A stretch of DNA of 64,000 nt from Flectonema sp. DT1601. Lineage: Eukaryota; Euglenozoa; Diplonemea; Diplonemida; Diplonemidae. Position numbers and translations under genes: made by a program. The stretch lies in NCBI GenBank assembly GCA_964019425.1, contig OZ025785.1:1635501-1699500 (forward strand). The letters are read 5' to 3'. Each line of letters starts with the position of its first letter. The first letter of the stretch is position 1. Of this stretch, positions 30,612 to 39,380 are shown piece after piece. A model generated the notes under the pieces. The model was not told the DNA's origin. It saw nothing but the letters and a program-made list of their open reading frames with translations, and did not search any database.

Positions 30612-30670
30612 TGTGTGAGACCAGCCAGCTGCTCTTGTCTAGGCAAACAGCTGTTGGTTAGAGTGTGTCT
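30612..30670. repeat. Diverged direct duplication, copy A
   Basis: Shares TGTGTGAGAC, GCTCTT, TAGG, GTTAGAGTGTGT with copy B, 124 bases downstream. Internal AGCTG and CAGCT can pair. Confidence 0.55.
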
Positions 30671-30735
30671 GTTTTGTTGCAATTGGCTTTTATGGAACGG
30701 AATTTCGATTTCATTCAAGTAAACTGCCTTTCGTT

Positions 30736-30795
30736 TGTGTGAGACTAATAATTGCTCTTACTTAGGTAATCAACTTGTTAGTTAGAGTGTGTTCT
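30736..30795. repeat. Diverged direct duplication, copy B
   Basis: Second copy of the ~60-base unit, roughly three quarters identical by eye. Confidence 0.55.
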
Positions 30796-31017
30796 ATGAG
30801 GTCATTACTCAACTGCAATGAATCCCTTCTTCTGTTTAATAAGTGTAGCTATCGCTAAAGTATGTTGTATTACAAGTAATTGACTCAGACTGATATTAAT
30901 TGCAAATAGTACTCGCAATCTTCAGTCGCTGAGTCGGTCAATTAGTTCATCATCCGAATTTTTACATTTTGAATTCCTATCAAAGTTTTTTTAAATTTAA
31001 GATAATCTCCTTTTTTT

Positions 31018-31021
<4 letters not shown>

Positions 31022-31048
<27 letters not shown>
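31022..31048. repeat. Poly-A tract (27 A)
   Basis: Uninterrupted A run in unique sequence about 290 bases before the array. Confidence 0.9.
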
Positions 31049-31496
31049 CCTCCTTCCTAATTGTTTTCCTTTTCTGGATGATATTCGTACGTTTTCCAGC
31101 TAACTTGAAATTGGAACAGCAAGTGAGTTAATAATTTTAAGTTAATTTCAATTTAGCAAATAAGAATTAAAATGAATCGTCAGTAAGACAGGCTGTACTT
31201 AGAAAGATCAACACGACAAAGGGAATTGATAATACTTTTGGTTCACAACTTTTCTGCTGATGTACTGCAACTGCAAGGAACTGGAAAACTAAGAGAACGG
31301 AAGGAAGGATGATAATAATCTTCTAGAAAATAATTGGTCATGTCTGCTTTGCTTGGTTTCATCGCTTCTGCGCGGTCCGAATTCAAGACTGCTGCTTGTT
31401 GGGTTTAGAGCAGTGGGTCTAATTAATAGTTGATAATAACTTGTTGAATGTGTGTTCCCATTATTTATTATCATCATCATCGTTCTTCCCTCAGTT

Positions 31497-31516
31497 CCTC
31501 TGCGAAGTCGCGGAGG
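31497..31516. repeat. Hairpin in array unit (8-bp stem, 4-base loop)
   Basis: CCTCTGCG, loop AAGT, CGCGGAGG; seven Watson-Crick pairs and one G-T. Repeated in later units. Confidence 0.5.
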
Positions 31517-31686
31517 GGTATGAGGAAAATGATAAATGTGATGATGATGATGAAAATGATGGGTTTTTCTTGAAAACATGTGTATTCCCTGCTTCTGTGG
31601 GTGTTTGCTTTGTTTTCTTCCCTTTCCGTTGAATATTAATTTACACTATTCTTTTCCTTTTTCCTTTTTCCTTTTATTTTTCTTTC

Positions 31687-31744
31687 TTGTGGGTTGTTGT
31701 TGTTATTGTTAACATTATAGTGCACAACACAACACAACCCACAA
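31687..31744. repeat. Inverted repeat in array unit
   Basis: TTGTGGGTTGT (31687-31697) pairs with ACAACCCACAA (31734-31744); pairing can extend inward through the GTT/AAC repeats with slips. Confidence 0.6.
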
Positions 31745-32445
31745 AAACACATGCTCTCTCTCCTTCCTGTCTTCTTCTTCTTCATGTCTTCTCATGTATG
31801 TTGAAGTGTTAGGTTGGAGGGAAATCACCATCTGGCTTCTCGTTCTTCGTTTCCTCCGTTTTCGGAGTGGTTGAAGGAGAGGCGATTAATCCTTTTTTTA
31901 GGCTAATGTCCTTGTTTTGAGTTCTGTTTTGTTTTGTTTTTTTAGTTTTTTTTATTTTCATCAGTTCAGTTTATATCGAATATTTGATTGTTAGTTTTTG
32001 AGAAGTAAATGTGTTTTGAGTGATCTCCGTTGAAGATAGAGATCGTTGTAAAAGTGTTTTCTTTTTTTGTTTATTTTACCGTTGATGTGCCTTTCTTGGA
32101 CAGCTTCGGGTGCATACAACCGACTCCTTCATTTTTTAATCTTCTTCAGCAATACCCTTCCTTTTGTTTTTTAATTGTAGCCTTACATTATCATTACACC
32201 AACCTCCCCAGTTGAAGCATTGCAATTTTTAATTTCCAAAAGAATATCTGAATCTGTGAAAGTGTGTTGGGTCCTTTTTTGTTTTTATTTTTATTTTTAT
32301 TTTAATTCCATCTCTTTTTTCCTTCAACCGTTTATCCTCGTTTTTCTCTTTTCGAGTACAGGATAAAGAAGGAAGTGAAGTGATGGCGATGAGGCAAGGA
32401 ATAAAGTGTTTTTCTTAAAAAAAAATAAAAATAAGGCAAGTAACA

Positions 32446-32718
32446 TGGGGGAAACTTTCCCTGTGTAATCTTCAAAAAAATAAAAAAAAAATAAAAAAAA
32501 GGGGTTCCACTCCCCGCTAATCAAAAAAAAAACAAACAAATACATACATACATACATACATACATACATACATACATACGTACATAAATAAAAAAAAACA
32601 ACCAAGAAAAATAAAAATAATAATAACAAACAAAAAAATATAAATAGCAGGGGAACCTCCCTGTGAAAATAAAATAAAAAAAAAATACAAAAAAAGGGTT
32701 CCACTTCCCTAATAATTG
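32446..32718. repeat. Duplicated A-rich module flanking a (TACA)n microsatellite
   Basis: Two copies (about 32446-32522 and 32648-32718) share the order: G run, GAAC or GAAAC, TCCCTGTG, a long A/AATA tract, GGGTTCCACT, CCC, TAAT. Between them lies (TACA)9TACGTACA at 32541-32584. Present in every unit with TACA counts of 9, 3, 10, 9, 3, 3, 10, 9. Confidence 0.65.
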
Positions 32719-32895
32719 ATGTGTCTCAAAACGTTTGTTGATGTTGTTCAGATTATTGTCTTCTACAGGTTCAGGAAATTTAATGAAAGCCACAAGATGG
32801 AGAACAGCAGGGAGGAGGGGGTTCGTTGGGGGGAATAATGTGTTTTGTTTTATTGGGACCCTGAGTACGAGTGATTGGTGTATTGTTGTAATTAT

Positions 32896-32912
32896 CTTTT
32901 TTATTTCCACAG
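32896..32912 (+). promoter_or_regulatory. Splice acceptor 32 bases before the array ORF
   Basis: TCTTTTTTATTTCCACAG. Two in-frame TAA codons lie between it and the ATG, so anything spliced here is leader, not coding sequence. Repeated in each full unit. Confidence 0.5.
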
Positions 32913-32944
32913 GCAGCCGTATCGAAAAGTTCTAAACCTAAATC

Positions 32945-33871
32945 ATGTTCTGGACAACGTTAACGCCGTGGGAGTCCGAGGAGGAGATCCAACGCGGTGT
33001 TGGGAATGAGAGTGGGAGAGGCACCAGTAAGCACGGTGCCTCTCCCAGAAGGGAGCATCAGAGACGGAGAGAGTCTCAGGAGAGGGAACGAAGGGACTTG
33101 CTTCGGGGAGTGAAGGACGCGATTCGTGTTTCGGAAGATCGGGAGCAGCCGGAGGAGCAGCCATCGTTGGTGCAGCCACTACTACTACCACAAGAACAAG
33201 AAGAACATCAACAGCTACAGCATCAACAGCAGCAGCCGTCACTACCACTACCGACGTTATATCGACCAACGCAGCAGGGGGCGACTTCGACATTACAACA
33301 TCAGCAACCTCAGCAAGAACAACGTAGAGGGCAACAACTGCAGCAAGAACAACAACAACAACAACCACTACTACTTCAGCATTCAGTACCTCAGCCGCTC
33401 ACATCACAGCGTGTTTGGGGCGAACCACTGGCACAACCACAACCACAACCACAAGTACGTGCATTGTCGCTGAGCCATCCACAAGCGATGATGCCAAACA
33501 GACAACCGCGGAGTTCATTCCGAGACCGGATGACCACCGACGCACCAACGGATGGCGACTTCTTCGTGAGACAGCTTTGTGCATGTCTTCTCGCGACAGT
33601 TATTTTGTTGTTATGTGTTGTTTATTTTGCTCGTGCGAACCCCAAAGTCGTTGAAGGATTCGGGGCTTTTTTTTCCGTTTTTCTTTTCGTAGCGAAATTG
33701 TACATTTCTCTTTTCCCTCCTCCTGTACTGATCATTGCGGTGATCAGTAGTTGGTACACGTCTACCGATTGGAAGGAATTTTTGTTTCGCTTGTGTACTT
33801 TTCCCATCCAGGTAGTCGTCTACCTGGGGGGAGTAAGTGGATTGCTGGGAAGTCGCCAGGTTAAGAAATGA
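32945..33871 (+). CDS. Array protein, copy 1: Gln/Pro-rich protein with hydrophobic C-terminus (308 aa)
   Basis: I recognise no family. Residues 1-70 are charged (many Arg/Glu) after an aromatic start, MFWTTLTPWESEEE. Residues about 70-195 are Gln/Pro/Leu-rich with poly-Gln runs and a QPQPQPQ stretch. Residues about 205-300 are hydrophobic, with likely TM segments LCACLLATVILLLCVVYFA, a second around FFSVFLFVAKLYISLFPPPV and a third near VVVYLGGVSGLLG. The C-terminus is basic (SRQVKK). It could be a membrane-anchored protein with a long soluble N-terminal arm; location and role are unknown. The ATG is preceded by in-frame TAA codons and by an AG acceptor 32 bases upstream. Conservation of the frame in eight copies fits coding but is weak evidence, since the copies are near identical. 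This copy lacks one QP pair present in the others. Confidence 0.6.
   Translation: MFWTTLTPWESEEEIQRGVGNESGRGTSKHGASPRREHQRRRESQERERRDLLRGVKDAIRVSEDREQPEEQPSLVQPLLLPQEQEEHQQLQHQQQQPSLPLPTLYRPTQQGATSTLQHQQPQQEQRRGQQLQQEQQQQQPLLLQHSVPQPLTSQRVWGEPLAQPQPQPQVRALSLSHPQAMMPNRQPRSSFRDRMTTDAPTDGDFFVRQLCACLLATVILLLCVVYFARANPKVVEGFGAFFSVFLFVAKLYISLFPPPVLIIAVISSWYTSTDWKEFLFRLCTFPIQVVVYLGGVSGLLGSRQVKK
33013..33047. repeat. Perfect 13-bp hairpin inside the array ORF
   Basis: TGGGAGAGGCACC, 9-base loop AGTAAGCAC, GGTGCCTCTCCCA. It lies 68 bases after the start codon and is G/C-rich, so very stable as RNA. Confidence 0.85.
33726..33749. repeat. Perfect 9-bp hairpin inside the array ORF
   Basis: TACTGATCA, loop TTGCGG, TGATCAGTA. 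Confidence 0.8.
33808..33827. repeat. Perfect 8-bp hairpin inside the array ORF
   Basis: CCAGGTAG, loop TCGT, CTACCTGG, 41 bases before the stop codon. Confidence 0.8.
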
Positions 33872-34008
33872 TCTGAACCATCTCCACCTTGGGTTCGAAT
33901 TGTTTTTGGATCGACTTTTCATCTTCTTCATCTTGTTGTTGTTTTTTTGATATTCCCTTCGTTTGTGTTGCTCTCGTCACTCATTGGCTCTTGTTATGCC
34001 AGAACATT

Positions 34009-34032
34009 AAAAAAAAAAAAAAAAAAAAAAAA
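34009..34032. repeat. Poly-A tract (24 A) after the array ORF
   Basis: A run 138 bases after the stop codon, following CCAGAACATT. Present at similar length in every full unit. Confidence 0.9.
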
Positions 34033-34083
34033 GAAGTATTAATCGACTTGTTTTTCAGTTCTTTTTAATTTTTATATAAACAT

Positions 34084-34148
34084 TGCACGCAGGGATTGCT
34101 CGGAGTAACTTCACCCATTTGAAAATCTCCTGGCAACCCCTGCGTGCA
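34084..34148 (+). other. 65-base stem-loop, candidate structured RNA
   Basis: TGCACGCAGGGATTGC (34084-34099) pairs with GCAACCCCTGCGTGCA (34133-34148) with one mismatch. After a 2+2 internal loop, GGAG (34102-34105) pairs with CTCC (34127-34130) around a 21-base loop. A TATATAAA (34073-34080) lies just upstream. It recurs in each full unit. No known RNA family is recognised; it may equally be a UTR element or a DNA structure. Confidence 0.45.
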
Positions 34149-34991
34149 TTGGGGTTTTGGGGTTCTTTTTTCTTTTGTACAAATAACCGGAAGTCATTTT
34201 CACCTAATTTAATATCTTCCGGGTACTGCTTTAATTTGTTCTGTTTTGTTAATTTTCTTGAAAAGAATACTTGCCCTCCATAATAGCGACTGTACTTCCT
34301 GTCTCGATCGTCCAATCCCACACCCAAACCCATAGCCACCAAAAAAAATAAACAAATAAATAATAGTAATTAAAAAAAAAAAAAACTTCACCGACCATTC
34401 TTCATGTTTTTTCTCAATTTCGCACATCCCAATCTCTGCCCCTCTTTTTTCAGGTGTACAGTCGCTGAATGAATATTAGTGTCTTGCCTTTTCCTTTTTT
34501 TTAATTTTAATTTTAATTTTAATTTTTTGTTTTTTTTCAACACACTCGCAAGTAAAAACCCTTCTTCCCTTTCCTCATCGTTGAGTAACTTTTCACACTC
34601 ACTCACCGTTTTAATCTCATTAGGGTGGAGGGGGGAATACTTGCACGGAGAGTTTACCTTGATATTCATTTTAGTTTTTACACGCAATGCTTCACTTTTC
34701 TTAATTGGGTGGTTGTGTATGTTTTTTTCTCGTAAGGTTGGAAAGAAAGGAAATTGTCCGATTTTCCGTCGGTTGGTGTGTCTGTGGAAAGATTTGTTTT
34801 GTTGGAGGAGGTTGTATGTTTCCTTTTCTGGTTTTCTGGTTTTCTTTTTTTTTTTTTTTTTTGTGAGATGTGGTTTTTAGGATGTTTATTTATCTTTTTT
34901 TTTTTTTTGGGTGTCCTTGTGTTGGATTCCAAAATGCAAATTAAGTAAAATAAAATAAAATGAATTCCTTTTTCTTTCTTTCTTCTTCATT

Positions 34992-35029
34992 CTAATCAGT
35001 CCAGTGACCGTTGGTCCTGTCTTGATTAG
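34992..35029. repeat. 38-base imperfect hairpin in array unit
   Basis: CTAATCA pairs with TGATTAG, CAG with CTG, and GACC with GGTC around the loop GTT, with a small internal loop and one bulge. Confidence 0.55.
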
Positions 35030-35361
35030 TTTTGTGGTTGTCAGAAAGAAGTGACCGTGTTCCCTTTTGCCCCCGTGTTGCGGGAGGTTTGTTTCTGTTT
35101 TATATTTTTGGGAAAAAGAGATGAAACCTAAGCTGTGGCAGCGACCTTTTTCTTTTCTTCAATTTGATTCTTTCATTTTGACTTCTGTTTGTGTGATGTG
35201 TCACAACAACTGAGAGGAGCCAACCTGTCAGTGTTGTTGTGTATTCCGCAGACGGATTCGATTCCATCTCATTTTGGAGATGAGAGAGATGGGAGTCGAT
35301 TATATTTATTTGGGTCTGCTGTTAGCACAGTTGTACTCTTTTTGTGATTTCATGTATCTTG

Positions 35362-38300
35362 TTGGTCATGTCTGCTTTGCTTGGTTTCATCTGCTTCTGC
35401 GCGGTCCGAATTCAAGACTGCTGCTTGTTGGGTTTAGAGCAGTGGGTCTAATTAATAGTTGATAATAACTTGTTGAATGTGTGTTCCCATTATTTATTAT
35501 CATCATCATCGTTCTTCCCTCAGTTCCTCTGCGAAGTCGCGGAGGGGTATGAGGAAAATGATAAATGTGATGATGATGATGAAAATGATGGGTTTTTCTT
35601 GAAAACATGTGTATTCCCTGCTTCTGTGGGTGTTTGCTTTGTTTTCTTCCCTTTCCGTTGAATATTAATTTACACTATTCTTTTCCTTTTTCCTTTTTCC
35701 TTTTATTTTTCTTTCTTGTGGGTTGTTGTTGTTATTGTTAACATTATAGTGCACAACACAACACAACCCACAAAAACACATGCTCTCTCTCCTTCCTGTC
35801 TTCTTCTTCTTCATGTCTTCTCATGTATGTTGAAGTGTTAGGTTGGAGGGAAATCACCATCTGGCTTCTCGTTCTTCGTTTCCTCCGTTTTCGGAGTGGT
35901 TGAAGGAGAGGCGATTAATCCTTTTTTTAGGCTAATGTCCTTGTTTTGAGTTCTGTTTTGTTTTGTTTTTTTAGTTTTTTTTATTTTCATCAGTTCAGTT
36001 TATATCGAATATTTGATTGTTAGTTTTTGAGAAGTAAATGTGTTTTGAGTGATCTCCGTTGAAGATAGAGATCGTTGTAAAAGTGTTTTCTTTTTTTGTT
36101 TATTTTACCGTTGATGTGCCTTTCTTGGACAGCTTCGGGTGCATACAACCGACTCCTTCATTTTTTAATCTTCTTCAGCAATACCCTTCCTTTTGTTTTT
36201 TAATTGTAGCCTTACATTATCATTACACCAACCTCCCCAGTTGAAGCATTGCAATTTTTAATTTCCAAAAGAATATCTGAATCTGTGAAAGTGTGTTGGG
36301 TCCTTTTTTGTTTTTATTTTTATTTTTATTTTAATTCCATCTCTTTTTTCCTTCAACCGTTTATCCTCGTTTTTCTCTTTTCGAGTACAGGATAAAGAAG
36401 GAAGTGAAGTGATGGCGATGAGGCAAGGAATAAAGTGTTTTTCTTAAAAAAAAATAAAAATAAGGCAAGTAACATGGGGGAAACTTTCCCTGTGTAATCT
36501 TCAAAAAAATAAAAAAAAAATAAAAAAAAGGGGTTCCACTCCCCGCTAATCAAAAAAAAAACAAACAAATACATACATACATACGTACATAAATAAAAAA
36601 AAACAACCAAGAAAAATAAAAATAATAATAACAAACAAAAAAATATAAATAGCAGGGGAACCTCCCTGTGAAAATAAAATAAAAAAAAAATACAAAAAAA
36701 GGGTTCCACTTCCCTAATAATTGATGTGTCTCAAAACGTTTGTTGATGTTGTTCAGATTATTGTCTTCTACAGGTTCAGGAAATTTAATGAAAGCCACAA
36801 GATGGAGAACAGCAGGGAGGAGGGGGTTCGTTGGGGGGAATAATGTGTTTTGTTTTATTGGGACCCTGAGTACGAGTGATTGGTGTATTGTTGTAATTAT
36901 CTTTTTTATTTCCACAGGCAGCCGTATCGAAAAGTTCTAAACCTAAATCATGTTCTGGACAACGTTAACGCCGTGGGAGTCCGAGGAGGAGATCCAACGC
37001 GGTGTTGGGAATGAGAGTGGGAGAGGCACCAGTAAGCACGGTGCCTCTCCCAGAAGGGAGCATCAGAGACGGAGAGAGTCTCAGGAGAGGGAACGAAGGG
37101 ACTTGCTTCGGGGAGTGAAGGACGCGATTCGTGTTTCGGAAGATCGGGAGCAGCCGGAGGAGCAGCCATCGTTGGTGCAGCCACTACTACTACCACAAGA
37201 ACAAGAAGAACATCAACAGCTACAGCATCAACAGCAGCAGCCGTCACTACCACTACCGACGTTATATCGACCAACGCAGCAGGGGGCGACTTCGACATTA
37301 CAACATCAGCAACCTCAGCAAGAACAACGTAGAGGGCAACAACTGCAGCAAGAACAACAACAACAACAACCACTACTACTTCAGCATTCAGTACCTCAGC
37401 CGCTCACATCACAGCGTGTTTGGGGCGAACCACTGGCACAACCACAACCACAACCACAACCACAAGTACGTGCATTGTCGCTGAGCCATCCACAAGCGAT
37501 GATGCCAAACAGACAACCGCGGAGTTCATTCCGAGACCGGATGACCACCGACGCACCAACGGATGGCGACTTCTTCGTGAGACAGCTTTGTGCATGTCTT
37601 CTCGCGACAGTTATTTTGTTGTTATGTGTTGTTTATTTTGCTCGTGCGAACCCCAAAGTCGTTGAAGGATTCGGGGCTTTTTTTTCCGTTTTTCTTTTCG
37701 TAGCGAAATTGTACATTTCTCTTTTCCCTCCTCCTGTACTGATCATTGCGGTGATCAGTAGTTGGTACACGTCTACCGATTGGAAGGAATTTTTGTTTCG
37801 CTTGTGTACTTTTCCCATCCAGGTAGTCGTCTACCTGGGGGGAGTAAGTGGATTGCTGGGAAGTCGCCAGGTTAAGAAATGATCTGAACCATCTCCACCT
37901 TGGGTTCGAATTGTTTTTGGATCGACTTTTCATCTTCTTCATCTTGTTGTTGTTTTTTTGATATTCCCTTCGTTTGTGTTGCTCTCGTCACTCATTGGCT
38001 CTTGTTATGCCAGAACATTAAAAAAAAAAAAAAAAAAAAAAAAGAAGTATTAATCGACTTGTTTTTCAGTTCTTTTTAATTTTTATATAAACATTGCACG
38101 CAGGGATTGCTCGGAGTAACTTCACCCATTTGAAAATCTCCTGGCAACCCCTGCGTGCATTGGGGTTTTGGGGTTCTTTTTTCTTTTGTACAAATAACCG
38201 GAAGTCATTTTCACCTAATTTAATATCTTCCGGGTACTGCTTTAATTTGTTCTGTTTTGTTAATTTTCTTGAAAAGAATACTTGCCCTCCATAATAGCGA

Positions 38301-39380
38301 CTGTACTTCCTGTCTCGATCGTCCAATCCCACACCCAAACCCATAGCCACCAAAAAAAATAAACAAATAAATAATAGTAATTAAAAAAAAAAAAAACTTC
38401 ACCGACCATTCTTCATGTTTTTTCTCAATTTCGCACATCCCAATCTCTGCCCCTCTTTTTTCAGGTGTACAGTCGCTGAATGAATATTAGTGTCTTGCCT
38501 TTTCCTTTTTTTTAATTTTAATTTTAATTTTAATTTTTTGTTTTTTTTCAACACACTCGCAAGTAAAAACCCTTCTTCCCTTTCCTCATCGTTGAGTAAC
38601 TTTTCACACTCACTCACCGTTTTAATCTCATTAGGGTGGAGGGGGGAATACTTGCACGGAGAGTTTACCTTGATATTCATTTTAGTTTTTACACGCAATG
38701 CTTCACTTTTCTTAATTGGGTGGTTGTGTATGTTTTTTTCTCGTAAGGTTGGAAAGAAAGGAAATTGTCCGATTTTCCGTCGGTTGGTGTGTCTGTGGAA
38801 AGATTTGTTTTGTTGGAGGAGGTTGTATGTTTCCTTTTCTGGTTTTCTGGTTTTCTGGTTTTCTTTTTTTTTTTTTTTTTTGTGAGATGTGGTTTTTAGG
38901 ATGTTTATTTATCTTTTTTTTTTTTTTGGGTGTCCTTGTGTTGGATTCCAAAATGCAAATTAAGTAAAATAAAATAAAATGAATTCCTTTTTCTTTCTTT
39001 CTTCTTCATTCTAATCAGTCCAGTGACCGTTGGTCCTGTCTTGATTAGTTTTGTGGTTGTCAGAAAGAAGTGACCGTGTTCCCTTTTGCCCCCGTGTTGC
39101 GGGAGGTTTGTTTCTGTTTTATATTTTTGGGAAAAAGAGATGAAACCTAAGCTGTGGCAGCGACCTTTTTCTTTTCTTCAATTTGATTCTTTCATTTTGA
39201 CTTCTGTTTGTGTGATGTGTCACAACAACTGAGAGGAGCCAACCTGTCAGTGTTGTTGTGTATTCCGCAGACGGATTCGATTCCATCTCATTTTGGAGAT
39301 GAGAGAGATGGGAGTCGATTATATTTATTTGGGTCTGCTGTTAGCACAGTTGTACTCTTTTTGTGATTTCATGTATCTTG
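35362..39380 (+). repeat. Array unit 2 (4019 bp, type b)
   Basis: Markers: (TACA)3, G at the point-change site near 36293, three CTGGTTTT repeats. Confidence 0.95.
36950..37882 (+). CDS. Array protein, copy 2 (310 aa)
   Basis: Same protein as at 32945 with one extra Gln-Pro pair in the QPQPQPQPQ stretch; otherwise I see no residue change. The same acceptor, leader TAA codons and hairpins are present. Confidence 0.6.
   Translation: MFWTTLTPWESEEEIQRGVGNESGRGTSKHGASPRREHQRRRESQERERRDLLRGVKDAIRVSEDREQPEEQPSLVQPLLLPQEQEEHQQLQHQQQQPSLPLPTLYRPTQQGATSTLQHQQPQQEQRRGQQLQQEQQQQQPLLLQHSVPQPLTSQRVWGEPLAQPQPQPQPQVRALSLSHPQAMMPNRQPRSSFRDRMTTDAPTDGDFFVRQLCACLLATVILLLCVVYFARANPKVVEGFGAFFSVFLFVAKLYISLFPPPVLIIAVISSWYTSTDWKEFLFRLCTFPIQVVVYLGGVSGLLGSRQVKK

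Larger units (their letters stand above)
26911..31333. other. Gene-poor, AT-rich stretch before the array
   Basis: Several open frames of 60-106 codons occur, none with a recognisable motif or protein-like composition, and no acceptor-ATG arrangement stands out. It holds the small repeats listed separately. It could contain unrecognised non-coding RNAs or regulatory DNA. Confidence 0.5.
31334..35361 (+). repeat. Array unit 1 (4028 bp)
   Basis: Markers: (TACA)9, G at 32264, two CTGGTTTT repeats, one fewer CAACCA repeat in the ORF. Differs from the rest near its start (ATCGCTTC in place of ATCTGCTTC), as expected of an edge copy. Confidence 0.95.

Noticed and set aside
32324-32910. Minus-strand Phe/Leu/Tyr-rich frames over the TACA microsatellite
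   Set aside because: Low-complexity A/T tracts read in reverse; frame and length change between units with the microsatellite.
32943-33368. Minus-strand 141-codon frame starting with a Val run, repeated in each array unit
   Set aside because: Exact antisense of the Gln-rich part of the array ORF, with no independent signal.
33838-33905. tRNA-like B box (GGTTCGAATTG) just after the array ORF
   Set aside because: No cloverleaf can be drawn with a proper acceptor stem and anticodon arm; the A-box-like part lies in the ORF.
34479-34880. Plus-strand Phe/Asn-rich frame in each unit
   Set aside because: Translation of T-rich tracts; its C-terminus shifts between units with homopolymer and CTGGTTTT changes.
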